Assembly (NCBI GenBank): GCA_002238925.1
Contig: MPNH01000040.1
Coordinates: 1-50,830 of the forward strand
Direction: 5' to 3'
Origin: Spirochaetaceae bacterium bin103
Lineage (GTDB): Bacteria; Spirochaetota; Spirochaetia; SZUA-6; Bin103
Length of the DNA: 50,830 nucleotides
In this document: in pieces, positions 9,563 through 17,398 of the stretch
Layout: each line of letters starts with the position of its first letter
Numbering within the stretch: position 1 is the stretch's first letter
The notes under the pieces: generated by a model
What the model was told of the DNA's origin: nothing
The model's input: only the letters and a program-made list of their open reading frames with translations
The model's database searches: none
Program-made: the position numbers and the translations under genes

Positions 9563-9845
9563 ACCGTTGACCGAACAGCAGGTAAGCGCTGCACTGGCGG
9601 AGCTGCCCGGCTGGGAGCACGCCGGCGATGCGATCACCAAGACGTACACGTTTTCCCACTTCCGGGAAGCGGTCTCGTTCATGGTCAGAATCGCGTTTTC
9701 CGCCGAGGCGGCAAATCATCACCCCGAGTTGTGGAACGTCTACCACCGGGTGCGGGTCACGCTAGCGACCCACGACGCCGGCAACCGGGTAACCGCCAAG
9801 GATATCGCCCTGGCAGGGGAGATCGAGCAGGTTTCCTGGGTGTAG
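9555..9845 (+). CDS. phhB: 4a-hydroxytetrahydrobiopterin dehydratase (PCD/DCoH)
   Basis: 96 residues, the usual family length. The signature residues are present: PGWE, then FSHFREAVSFM, and the catalytic ANHHPELWNVY with both histidines. It dehydrates 4a-hydroxy-tetrahydropterin; in bacteria without aromatic amino acid hydroxylases it may serve other pterin chemistry, possibly molybdopterin-related. That would fit the molybdenum hydroxylase of this window, but the link is weak. It overlaps the GerMN gene by 8 bp and converges on the next gene with only 12 bp between stops. Confidence 0.93.
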   Translation: MAEPLTEQQVSAALAELPGWEHAGDAITKTYTFSHFREAVSFMVRIAFSAEAANHHPELWNVYHRVRVTLATHDAGNRVTAKDIALAGEIEQVSWV

Positions 9846-9857
9846 CTCCCGCTTTGG

Positions 9858-10949
9858 CTACAGCAGGTCGGGGCGCCGTTCGCCGAGCTCCTGTACCGCG
9901 TCGCGCACCAGTTGGGTGCGGCCCTTGCGGGTCACCAGTACGGCGCCGTTGTTCACCACCACGATGAGGTCGTCGACGCCGGCCAGTGCAACCGGCAAGT
10001 CGCTGAACACGGTATTGCCATGCGCCTCCGCCGCGGCCACCGGTGCGTCGCCGTCCGCAATTCGCGCCAGCTCGTCCCAGCTGCCCACGTCGCTCCACCG
10101 GAACGAGGCGGGCACCGCGGCCACCCGGTCGCTGCGTTCCATCAGGGCGTAGTCTACGGAAATGCCTTGGAGGCCCGCGTACGCCGCGCGCAGCTCCGGC
10201 GAAGGCGGCACCACCGGCGGGCGCAGCGATTGGTCCGTTTCGCGCGGCGCCGTGCGGATCGGGGGGTTGTCGAGCAGTGCAGCGATCGCCGGTGCGTGGC
10301 GGTGCAGTTCGGCGTCCAGCAGCCTTAGGGGAAACAGGAACATGCCGGCGTTCCACAGGAATCCGCCGGCCGCGATGAAGCGCTCGGCGCTCGCGCGATC
10401 CGGCTTTTCCCGGAACGCCGCCACCCGGTAGCCGCCGGTGAGCTGCTCGCCGAGCTCCAGGTAGCCGTAGCCGGTCTCCGGGCGCGTCGGCCGGATGCCG
10501 AACGTGGTCAGCCAGCCCTGCGCCGCCAAGCGCCGCGCCGCGCCCACGTCGGCGGCGAACGCGGCCTCCGGCTCGATGGCGTGATCGGACGACAACACCA
10601 GCAGCGCAGCCTCGTCACCGCCGGCCGCGCCGATTCCGCGTGCCAGACTCGCACCGAGGGCTACCGCCGGGGCGGTGTTGCGCGCGGCCGGCTCGCCGAC
10701 GATGTAGCATGGCGCGGCGCCCGGCGGCGCATCCAGGGCGGCGGTCTGCGCCGCAACCGTGTCCATCTGGTCCTCGGCGGTTACCACCATCACCAGGTCT
10801 GACGACACCGCCCATGCGCGCAGCAGTGCCTGCTGCAGGTAGCTTGGCCCACCGTCGAAGCTCAGGTACTGCTTGGGCGTGGCGGCGCGTGAAGCGGGCC
10901 ACAACCGCGTGCCGCTGCCGCCGGCGAGAATCAGCGTGATCAGACTCAT
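9858..10949 (-). CDS. manC: Mannose-1-phosphate guanylyltransferase
   Basis: 363 residues. The N-terminal nucleotidyltransferase signature LAGGSGTRLWPASR is followed by PKQYLSF, and the sugar-phosphate loop reads FREKPDRASAE. It makes GDP-mannose from GTP and mannose-1-phosphate, for polysaccharide, glycolipid or GDP-fucose synthesis. The length fits the short form without the fused phosphomannose isomerase domain. GDP-mannose is also the precursor of GDP-fucose, and two fucosidases are encoded further on, but no GDP-fucose genes are visible. It starts 8 bp after the PhyH-like gene, so the two form one transcript. Confidence 0.92.
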   Translation of the reverse strand: MSLITLILAGGSGTRLWPASRAATPKQYLSFDGGPSYLQQALLRAWAVSSDLVMVVTAEDQMDTVAAQTAALDAPPGAAPCYIVGEPAARNTAPAVALGASLARGIGAAGGDEAALLVLSSDHAIEPEAAFAADVGAARRLAAQGWLTTFGIRPTRPETGYGYLELGEQLTGGYRVAAFREKPDRASAERFIAAGGFLWNAGMFLFPLRLLDAELHRHAPAIAALLDNPPIRTAPRETDQSLRPPVVPPSPELRAAYAGLQGISVDYALMERSDRVAAVPASFRWSDVGSWDELARIADGDAPVAAAEAHGNTVFSDLPVALAGVDDLIVVVNNGAVLVTRKGRTQLVRDAVQELGERRPDLL

Positions 10950-10957
10950 CGTGCCGC

Positions 10958-11671
10958 TCAGGGGAGCACCAGGCGGTCGGAGAGGGGCGCCAGCCGGCGG
11001 CGCAGCTCCGGCGACAGGGTGGCGGCGATTTCGTACTGCGTGGCGGCTCCGGGGCGGGTGTAACCCATGTGCAGGATGCGCCGCGGGCCGGAGCTGTTGT
11101 TGGCCCGGGCACCGTGCCAGGTGTCGCCGTGCAGCAGGACCGCCGATCCGGCGGGACAGGTGGCGAGCACCTCGCCGGGCACCGGGGCGTACAGATCGGC
11201 CAGCTCAGTGGCCGGGAACGGGCGCCGCTGAGAACCGGGAACCAGCCGCGTGGCGCCGTTCTCGGCGGTGATCTCGTCCAGGGCCCACAGCACGTTGAAG
11301 TAGGCGGGGGAGTCGCGCCAGCTCTGCCGGTCGGCGTGAATGGCCTGGTGCGGATGCTGGTGGCCGGGCAGCGGATCGTGGGCGTTCATGGCGTGCCAGG
11401 TAACGGGCCGTCCGATTGTCATCTCGGCGAACTCCAGTACCAGTGGATCGGTAGCCAGCTCGACGAACAGGTCGCCCTTGCTGAACAGGTTGCACAGCCG
11501 GCGCACGAACGGGGCCACCGCGGGTTGCTCCCAGCCGGCGCGGGCGCCCTCGGCGGCGTAGATTTTCTCTACCGCGTCCAGGATCGCCGCCACGCGCGGG
11601 GCCGGCAGGTAACGCTCAACAATAAGGTAGCCGTCGCGCCGGAACGCGGCGCGCAGTGCGTCATTACTCAC
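10958..11671 (-). CDS. Phytanoyl-CoA dioxygenase (PhyH)-family protein
   Basis: 237 residues of the Fe(II)/2-oxoglutarate oxygenase superfamily. The metal triad is visible as His112-x-Asp114 (IHADRQSW) and the distal His in DTWHGARANN near residue 186, followed by an arginine (GPRR) that would bind 2-oxoglutarate. Bacterial members hydroxylate diverse small molecules, so the substrate cannot be named. The start is GTG, preceded by TACGAT at 6 bp, which suggests a leaderless mRNA. It is the first gene of a two-gene unit with manC. Confidence 0.88.
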   Translation of the reverse strand: MSNDALRAAFRRDGYLIVERYLPAPRVAAILDAVEKIYAAEGARAGWEQPAVAPFVRRLCNLFSKGDLFVELATDPLVLEFAEMTIGRPVTWHAMNAHDPLPGHQHPHQAIHADRQSWRDSPAYFNVLWALDEITAENGATRLVPGSQRRPFPATELADLYAPVPGEVLATCPAGSAVLLHGDTWHGARANNSSGPRRILHMGYTRPGAATQYEIAATLSPELRRRLAPLSDRLVLP

Positions 11672-11677
11672 CGTGCC

Positions 11678-11705
11678 ATCGTAAGCACTGCGCCGAATCG
11701 GTCAA
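11678..11705 (-). promoter_or_regulatory. Promoter of the PhyH-manC unit, leaderless type
   Basis: On the minus strand TTGACC (11705-11700), 16 bp, TACGAT (11683-11678), then 6 bp to the GTG start at 11671. Both boxes are recognisable, and the distance puts the transcription start at the initiation codon. Confidence 0.55.
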
Positions 11706-11761
11706 GAGCGGCGGCCGTATCACCACCGTATCACCATTGCCGTGGTTCCGGGCCCGCCGCG

Positions 11762-12187
11762 TCAGTAGCTGCGCGCGTCGACCTGTTCCGCGCCGCTGCC
11801 CTCCACGGCCACGAATACGCGGTTGGGCAGGCACGCAATCCACTGGCCGGGCCGCGACACCGTGCCGGTCTTCACGCAGATCTGGTTGGCGCAGGGGGCC
11901 GCATCCACGAACACCTCGCCGCCGCGAACGACGATGCGATTGCTGCCGAGCGGGCCACTCACGTCCAGGACCTGGTCTTCCTCGGGGCGCAGCAGCCAGG
12001 TGGCGTCGGGAGCGGTGACGCGTATCATCGCGCGGCCGCTGCGCGAGCCGAGCACCCAGCGCGTGATGGCGCCGGCCACGCCCAGCGACAGGAGCAGCGC
12101 CGCGATATCCAGCAGCCGCAGCGGCAGCCAGCGCAGGAAGCGGCGCCGCCCGGGGTCGGCCGGTCCGCGGCCGCGGGCGCTGTTCAT
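11762..12187 (-). CDS. NusG domain II-containing membrane protein
   Basis: 141 residues. One membrane helix lies at about residues 24-46 (LRLLDIAALLLSLGVAGAIT) after a basic N-terminus, placing the rest outside the cytoplasm. The domain is the stand-alone NusG_II type, shown by PCANQICVKTGTVSRPGQW and IACLPNRVFVAVEG with three conserved cysteines. Function is unknown; despite the name there is no transcription factor domain. The cysteines might bind a cofactor or form a disulfide. ATG is preceded by CCGGGAG. Confidence 0.85.
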   Translation of the reverse strand: MNSARGRGPADPGRRRFLRWLPLRLLDIAALLLSLGVAGAITRWVLGSRSGRAMIRVTAPDATWLLRPEEDQVLDVSGPLGSNRIVVRGGEVFVDAAPCANQICVKTGTVSRPGQWIACLPNRVFVAVEGSGAEQVDARSY

Positions 12188-12263
12188 CTACCGGCTCCCG
12201 GAGGTGCGGGGCACGCCCCCGCCGGCTGTTGACGAGCGCCGGTACAGGACGTATGCATGCCTT

Positions 12264-12752
12264 GTGAGCGTATATACCCCCATCGTTGGAACTCTCGGCT
12301 ACGTCGTCTCGCCCGATCGCCGGCGTACCCTGCTGGTGTACCGTAACGCCCGCCCCGACGATGACCACCTCGGCAAGTACAACGGCCTCGGCGGCAAGAT
12401 GGAGCCGCGTGAGGACATCGCCACCTGCATGCGGCGCGAGATACGGGAGGAGGCGGGCATCGAGTGCCGGGAAATGTCCCTGCGCGGCACCATCAACTGG
12501 ACCGGCTTCGGGCCGCGCGGCGAGGATTGGCTCGGATTCATTTTCCGCATCGACCGGTTCGAGGGTGAACCGTTCACCAGCAACCCGGAAGGGGTCCTGG
12601 AGTGGCACGCCATCGCCGATCTTCTGTCGCTGCCGCTGTGGGACGGCGACCGGCACTTCCTGGCCATGGTATTCGACGACGACCCGCGTCCGTTTCACGG
12701 CTACATGCCGTACGAAAACGACCGCGCCATGGAGTGGCGATACGTACGCTGA
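12264..12752 (+). CDS. mutT: Nudix hydrolase, probable 8-oxo-dGTP diphosphatase
   Basis: 162 residues. The Nudix box is perfect: G-x5-E-x7-REIREEAGI, starting at GKMEPRE. The order YNGLGGKMEP and the C-terminal LEWHAI resemble MutT/MTH1-type enzymes that hydrolyse oxidised purine nucleotides. The start is GTG at 12264 (reads VSVYTPIVGT); no ATG is in frame close by. It is divergent from the NusG-II gene and converges on the mannonate dehydratase-like gene. Confidence 0.88.
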   Translation: MSVYTPIVGTLGYVVSPDRRRTLLVYRNARPDDDHLGKYNGLGGKMEPREDIATCMRREIREEAGIECREMSLRGTINWTGFGPRGEDWLGFIFRIDRFEGEPFTSNPEGVLEWHAIADLLSLPLWDGDRHFLAMVFDDDPRPFHGYMPYENDRAMEWRYVR

Positions 12753-12777
12753 GAGAGCGTACGCTGAGGGAGCGTGC
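12748..12777. repeat. 15-bp tandem duplication with hairpin at the Nudix stop codon
   Basis: GCTGAGAGAGCGTAC (12748-12762) is followed by GCTGAGGGAGCGTGC (12763-12777), 13 of 15 identical. GTACGCT (12744-12750) and AGCGTAC (12756-12762) can pair across a 5-nt loop, overlapping the stop codon. There is no T run, so it is not a classical terminator, although it lies between convergent genes. Confidence 0.6.
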
Positions 12778-12782
12778 GCGCC

Positions 12783-13778
12783 TCATGACGCGGACGATCG
12801 CCGCCGGTCCGCGCTGACCGCCTGAATCAGCGCGCGGATGTAGCCGAGGATATACGCTTCGCCCGCTCCGTCGGTGCCGCTGCCGTCGTCGAGCTGCGGC
12901 ACGTGGTCCGGAACCACCATGCCGTCGTAGCCGACCTCGGCGAGCGCGGTCATGATCCGGTACATGTCCAGATAGCCATTGTCCGGGAAGGTCTCGTGGA
13001 AGTCCGGCATCGGCGAACTGATGTTGCGAAAGTGCACCTGGAAGATGTGGCCGCGGCTGCCGAATTCGTAGATGGCGCCGGCCACGTCCTCGCCGCCGCC
13101 GTCGGGGCCGAACATCTCCGCGAAGCAGCCGACGCAGAACAGGATGCCGGAGTGCGGGCTGTGGCCGGCGACCTCCATCGCACGCCGGAACGCCACCCGG
13201 CTGCTGAACAGGCGCGGCACGCCCTGGTGGTCCACCGGGGGATCGTTGGGGTGCAGTTGCAGGCGAACACCGTTGTCCTCCGCCACCGGCAGGATCTCGC
13301 GGATGAACGCGGCGTAGTTGTCCCACAGTTCGTCGTGCGAGTAGCGGCGGTCGTACACGTCGGGCAGCGCCTGGGCCTCGGCGAGCTGAAACAGGCGCGT
13401 GTTGCAGCCGCGCGTCTCGGTGCGCCCGGTGGCGTAGGCGCCGCCGGTGTGCCAGGCGTAGGTCATGACGCCGACGCCGGCCCGCCCGAGGTCGCGGATG
13501 AAGCGCTTGAACAGGTCGATCTCGGCGCCGCTGTCCGGCAGCCCGAGCGCGATGGGGCGGCAACTGTAGCGGTCGGCGAGCATGATCTCGTGCAGGCCGA
13601 GGCCGGCGCCCTCGACCGTGTCGCGCACCCGGCAGATGTCGTCGTAGCCGCTGGCGCTGCTCGGGATGCGCACCTCGATCTTCTCCACCCCCATCTGGCG
13701 CAGGAAGCGCATCCGTTCCGGGGTCAGGGTTGCCGGCGTCTGGTGGCTTACGCCGAGTTGCAGGGCAGGGGAACTCAT
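12783..13778 (-). CDS. Mannonate dehydratase (UxuA)-like TIM-barrel enzyme
   Basis: 331 residues. Motifs typical of UxuA are seen: LHPNDPPVD, GILFCVGCFAEM, HFRNISS and the C-terminal DGMVVPDHVPQL, which supply the metal ligands. UxuA converts D-mannonate to 2-keto-3-deoxygluconate in hexuronate catabolism. Family relatives of unknown activity exist, so the substrate is probable only. Start at ATG 13778 is preferred to GTG 13784 because TAGGAT lies 7 bp before it; that box overlaps the SDR stop codon, so simple coupling to the SDR gene is equally possible. The SDR next to it would supply mannonate or a related sugar acid. Confidence 0.82.
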   Translation of the reverse strand: MSSPALQLGVSHQTPATLTPERMRFLRQMGVEKIEVRIPSSASGYDDICRVRDTVEGAGLGLHEIMLADRYSCRPIALGLPDSGAEIDLFKRFIRDLGRAGVGVMTYAWHTGGAYATGRTETRGCNTRLFQLAEAQALPDVYDRRYSHDELWDNYAAFIREILPVAEDNGVRLQLHPNDPPVDHQGVPRLFSSRVAFRRAMEVAGHSPHSGILFCVGCFAEMFGPDGGGEDVAGAIYEFGSRGHIFQVHFRNISSPMPDFHETFPDNGYLDMYRIMTALAEVGYDGMVVPDHVPQLDDGSGTDGAGEAYILGYIRALIQAVSADRRRSSAS

Positions 13779-13788
13779 CGGCACAATC

Positions 13789-14595
13789 CTACCACTCTGG
13801 AACCGGCGCCGCCCAGGCGCCGATCGCCATCACGCCGCCGTCCACGTTCACGTGCTCGCCGGTCATGAAGCCGGCGTGCTCGCTGGCCAGGAACACCATC
13901 GCCTTGCCGATGTCGTCCGGGCGCCCGAGACGGCCGAGCGGCTGGTTGCGGGCGAACATCGCCATCGCCTCGGCCGGATCGTCGGTGGCAGCCGCCGCCT
14001 CCTGCACCAGGGGGGTGTCGATGGTGCCGGGGTTGACCGCCAACACGCGGATGCCCTCCTTGGCGTAGTCGATCGACATCTGGCGGGTCAGCGACAGTAT
14101 GCCGCCCTTGCTGGCCGCGTACGCCGGCACCTCCGGCATCGACTGCAGGCCCTGCACGCTGGCCACGTTGATCACCGCGCCGCCGCCGCGCTTGCGGATC
14201 TCCGGGATGCAGTACTTGGCCATCAGGAAGTGGCTCTTCAGGTTCACCGCCAGGATGCGGTCCCACAGCTCCTCCGAGGTGCCCTCCACGTTGCGGTAGG
14301 AGTCGGTGCTCTGGATGCCGACGTTGTTGATCAGGACGTCGATGGCGCCGAAGTGTGCCACCGTCTCCGCGGCGGCGCGCCGGCACTGCTCGGTGCTGCC
14401 GAGATCGGCGGCGATGAACACCGCTCCCGGCCCGCGCTCCGCCGCCTCGCGGGCGGTCGCCTCGCCGTGCGCGGCATCCACGTCCACCACCGCCACGCGC
14501 GCCCCGCTGGCAGCGAACTCCAGCGCGATGCCGCGCCCGATGCCCTGCGCGGCGCCGGTTACCAGCACCACCTTGCCGCCGTAGTCAATCGTCAT
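13789..14595 (-). CDS. SDR-family NAD(P)-dependent oxidoreductase
   Basis: 268 residues, classical short-chain dehydrogenase. It has TGAAQGIGRG for the cofactor, DVDAAHG at the strand 2 end (favouring NAD), NNVG, and the YAASK catalytic pair. The C-terminus (MTGEHVNVDGGVM) is standard. With the mannonate dehydratase-like gene it probably forms a two-gene sugar-acid unit, suggesting a fructuronate/mannonate or similar sugar oxidation. An AGGGGGCA site precedes the ATG. Nearest functional names (UxuB-like, gluconate 5-dehydrogenase) cannot be separated by eye. Confidence 0.88.
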   Translation of the reverse strand: MTIDYGGKVVLVTGAAQGIGRGIALEFAASGARVAVVDVDAAHGEATAREAAERGPGAVFIAADLGSTEQCRRAAAETVAHFGAIDVLINNVGIQSTDSYRNVEGTSEELWDRILAVNLKSHFLMAKYCIPEIRKRGGGAVINVASVQGLQSMPEVPAYAASKGGILSLTRQMSIDYAKEGIRVLAVNPGTIDTPLVQEAAAATDDPAEAMAMFARNQPLGRLGRPDDIGKAMVFLASEHAGFMTGEHVNVDGGVMAIGAWAAPVPEW

Positions 14596-14650
14596 GCTGC
14601 CCCCTCGCCGCCCATGATACCCGTGCGCGGGTTCCTGCGCATGCGCTGCT

Positions 14651-15733
14651 TCAACTCCAGCGCGGCTTCAACACATGGTAGCCTTGGTGGGCACTGAGCT
14701 TGCGGGCGATGTCGGCGACCTGCGGATTGGGGTCGTAGAGCGCCAGTTCGAACAGCCGGCGGTGGCGGTGCGGGTCGAAGCGCAGCAATTCCCGGGCCGC
14801 GGCTACCCGCACCACGTCGTCGGGGTCGCGCAGGCCGAGCAAACACCATTCGGCGGCATCCTCCCTGCCGAGATGCGCCATGCCGGCGATCGCGGCCGAA
14901 CGTAGCCCCTTATGGCTACATCGTGCGAACGGCAGCAGCAGCTGCAGATCGCCGTCCGCGGAACTCGCGATCAGCTCCAGGGCCGTACGGCGCACCGTAT
15001 GATCGTCGTCGCCGAGCATCAGCGCGCACCAGTCGACCAGGTCGGGGTCGCCGGCACGGCCCAGCCGCCGCAGGCCGCGCAGCCGGCGCCGGGCGTTGCC
15101 CGATGCGAGAGCCTCCTCCACCTCGTCGGTAATCTCCGCCGTGCTCTCCGTTTGCTCCAGGTCAGGCGACACCGTCAGTTCGGCGGCATGCCGATGGACC
15201 CGCAGCGTGGCGGGATCGATCGACACGTTGGCGAACCATTCCGGCAGCCACCCGGCTGCTCGCTCCAGTATCTCGCTGTCGCGCAGGCGGGAGCGCGGTT
15301 GCGACATGCGCCGGTTGCGGATCCAGCGCGCCAGCCGTATCAGACCGGGCTCGCTGCGCGCGATGCCGCGATGCGCCTTGAGTCCGAGCACGTTGTTCAA
15401 CCACGCCGCCAGCTCCGCTTCGGAGGACGGCGGATCCCACACCCCGGGGGCATGGCGCAGCACCGTGACCGGCAGGCTGCCGTTGATCGACACGATGCCC
15501 GCCCGGTACACCACGCGCTTGCTGCCGAGTTTGCGCTTCAATGCCGCCAGGTCAAGGTCGCACACCAGCACCACCGGGCGGTCGCGGCTGCGCCGTGCCT
15601 TTACCTTGGCGCGGAGTAGCGCATAGCTCTTGCTCTGCGCGAACCATACCCGCCGTGACGGCTTGCGCGGTGCGAATCCCGCGATGGCGATCTGCTCGGC
15701 GCTGCGCCGCGTGGTGCCGTGGTACAGCTGCAT
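14651..15733 (-). CDS. ADP-ribosyltransferase-like domain fused to HEAT repeats
   Basis: 360 residues. The first about 95 residues begin LYHGTTRRSAEQIAIAGF and continue VWFAQSKSYALLRAK and PVVLVCDLDL, the pattern of ADP-ribosyltransferase/KptA-like folds in which the HGT histidine contacts NAD. Residues about 210-345 are helical repeats (ALASGNARRRLRGLRRLGRA; HTVRRTALELIASSADGD; KGLRSAAIAGMAHLG; DDVVRVAAARELLRFD) of the HEAT type. The stop of the cyclase-like gene lies 4 bp upstream, so they are one operon. Activity is unproven; the catalytic glutamate cannot be assigned by eye. Confidence 0.6.
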   Translation of the reverse strand: MQLYHGTTRRSAEQIAIAGFAPRKPSRRVWFAQSKSYALLRAKVKARRSRDRPVVLVCDLDLAALKRKLGSKRVVYRAGIVSINGSLPVTVLRHAPGVWDPPSSEAELAAWLNNVLGLKAHRGIARSEPGLIRLARWIRNRRMSQPRSRLRDSEILERAAGWLPEWFANVSIDPATLRVHRHAAELTVSPDLEQTESTAEITDEVEEALASGNARRRLRGLRRLGRAGDPDLVDWCALMLGDDDHTVRRTALELIASSADGDLQLLLPFARCSHKGLRSAAIAGMAHLGREDAAEWCLLGLRDPDDVVRVAAARELLRFDPHRHRRLFELALYDPNPQVADIARKLSAHQGYHVLKPRWS

Positions 15734-15737
15734 GGGG

Positions 15738-16292
15738 CTACCCGTCCCGTTCGGCGCGCCAGTGGTACGAGATTGGCGGTGTATGCTTGTCGAACCGGTG
15801 CCGGGCGACGTGATCGAGCTGCCGGTACGCCTGCGCAGTAAGCACCACGCCGCGCCCGCCCATTCGGGCGGCCACGTTCACGGTCTTGCCGATCACGTCG
15901 TAGCGGCGCAACCCCGGCGGCCCGAACTCGCCGCTCATCACGGGGCCGAAATGCACGCGAGCGTTCAGGTGGGCGTCAAAGCCGCGGTCGCTGGCCAGGA
16001 AGCGCACCTCGCCCGCGAGCTCGCACAGGGCACGTATCCCGGCCGCCATGCGGCCTGCCGGGATAACGCACAGGCCCTCGGCGCCGTTCAGCTTCACCAA
16101 GCGCGCGCCGGCGTTGGTTATCGCGCGGCCGGCAAGAACATAGTAGGACTGAAAAAGGTTGGCGACGCACAGATCCTCGCGCGGCGAATGCCATTCGCGA
16201 AGCCGGCCGAGGCCAAAGAAGGCGATACCCAGTTCCTGGCTCTGCCACGCGGCTTGGACATCGCCAACCCCGCCGGCGGATAAATCGGACAT
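15738..16292 (-). CDS. Degenerate class III nucleotide cyclase domain protein
   Basis: 184 residues from ATG 16292, chosen because GAGGAG lies 7 nt upstream. The fold is recognisable from ELGIAFFGLGRLREW, the long GARLVKLNGAEGL segment, VHFGPVMSGEFG and RYDVIGKTVNVAARM, where the transition-state Asn and Arg survive. Both metal-binding aspartates are missing: Gly stands in FFGLG and Ala-Glu in NGAEG where active enzymes have Asp. It is probably inactive and may bind a nucleotide or act as a partner of the ADP-ribosyltransferase-like protein encoded 4 bp downstream. Loss of both Asp could also mean decay. Confidence 0.65.
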   Translation of the reverse strand: MSDLSAGGVGDVQAAWQSQELGIAFFGLGRLREWHSPREDLCVANLFQSYYVLAGRAITNAGARLVKLNGAEGLCVIPAGRMAAGIRALCELAGEVRFLASDRGFDAHLNARVHFGPVMSGEFGPPGLRRYDVIGKTVNVAARMGGRGVVLTAQAYRQLDHVARHRFDKHTPPISYHWRAERDG

Positions 16293-16368
16293 GATGCGCT
16301 CCTCACAAGGCGTATACTGACGACGAATCTGAACCGCCCACGGGCCGCCCACTCGCGTCGCGTCCAAC

Positions 16369-16440
16369 CTATCCGATCTTCTGCCCGCGCGGCAATACGC
16401 GATTACGGCGCAGGTAGCGCTGCCCCGCTACGATCCTCAT
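16369..16440 (-). pseudogene. Possible toxin gene stub after the antitoxin
   Basis: An ATG overlaps the antitoxin stop codon (ATGA), the usual coupling of type II toxin genes. It opens only 23 codons, beginning MRIV as PIN-domain toxins often do, then reads AGQRYLRRN and stops. No PIN acidic residues follow. This looks like the front end of a deleted toxin gene, but so short a frame could be chance. Confidence 0.3.
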
Positions 16441-16727
16441 CCACTCCGGCCACGCCGGGCCGCGCTGATCTCAGCATTTACCTCTACGGCGGTCAGTCGA
16501 TTGGTCCCCGTGGCGCGGGCGCGCTGTTGCATGGCCGCCACGGCGCTCTGCGCCCGGGACTGCCGAAGCGCGGAAAGCGTCGCTTCCAAAGTCGCGGCCG
16601 ACGCGGTTGCAAGTATGGCTACCGGCTGGCCGTTCGAGGTGACGACCAGATCCTTCTCCTGAGCGAGGGATCGCCACACGTCCGCCGACTGACTCCGCAG
16701 CTCGCACCAACTTACGAATTGAGCCAT
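16437..16727 (-). CDS. Phd/YefM-type antitoxin
   Basis: 96 residues from ATG 16727 (MAQFVSWCELRSQSADVW), preceded by GGGGGT. The Phd/YefM pattern is clear: RSQSADVWRSLAQEKDLVVTSNG, then QPVAILATAS, followed by a C-terminal helical part (LRQSRAQSAVAAMQQRARA) that would bind a toxin. Such proteins bind their own promoter with the N-terminal half and block a toxin with the C-terminal half. No intact toxin gene follows; only a 23-codon stub. A longer reading from 16787 adds 20 residues without family resemblance. Confidence 0.75.
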   Translation of the reverse strand: MAQFVSWCELRSQSADVWRSLAQEKDLVVTSNGQPVAILATASAATLEATLSALRQSRAQSAVAAMQQRARATGTNRLTAVEVNAEISAARRGRSG

Positions 16728-16890
16728 TCCGACCCCCGACACGTCATCTGTGGGTGCCATTGCGTACGGGTTTGTGCTCGGCGTCAACCATGAGATCGCG
16801 TCAACCGAGCTCGCCTCCTGCTCGCGGGTGTGAGCGACCGGTAGTTCTTCATGGTGGGTAGTCTCGTCGGAAACTTAGGGCCGTGAGCAT

Positions 16891-17259
16891 CTATTTGACC
16901 CCCTCGGATGCTCCGGCCGACGGCAACTGCGCAAGGTGAGCCACGCGGGCGGGATGCGGCATCGACGGACTCATACGCTCGATGGTATCGCGCAGATAGA
17001 GGTTGCGGACTGCGGCGGATTGCACAAGGTCGACGGGACGGCCCAGGATGTGGCTCAGAGCCTCGGCGAGTTTGAGAATCTGATCGAAGGGAACCAGCCC
17101 GGTGTCGGGATTGAAACGTCCGAGAGAGTCGGCGGCGTTGGTCCGCGGGTCGAAATCCGTGCCGCGCGCCGCCGATCCAAACATTTCGAGGCGCGCAACG
17201 CCGTAGCGTCGGCAGACTTCGGTCAGTAACCCTCTCTTGTCAGCGATAGCTTCGTGTAT
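16891..17259 (-). pseudogene. Decayed minimal nucleotidyltransferase (MNT)
   Basis: About 122 codons with the MNT fold: a helix LLTEVCRRYGVARLEM, FGSAARGTDFDP, then LAEALSHILGRPVDLVQ and a C-terminal LYLRDTIERM. Where active MNT proteins have Asp-x-Asp, this one reads NAADSL, so the first metal aspartate is Ala. At the place where the family starts there is ATA (17259-17257), with a GGGAGGG ribosome site 6 nt upstream, as if ATG had mutated. The frame stays open to 17412 but those 51 residues resemble nothing in the family. No HEPN partner lies beside it. Confidence 0.6.
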
Positions 17260-17398
17260 GGCCGGCCCTCCCGCAGCGGTGGCAAACGATGAGCATGCCT
17301 CTAGATGACAGCACCAATCTTGGTCAAACTGGCCGAAGCTGGAGCAGCCGAGTGTTGCGCTGCCTGATCCTCGGACGATGCAAGGTGGGTTTTCAAAT

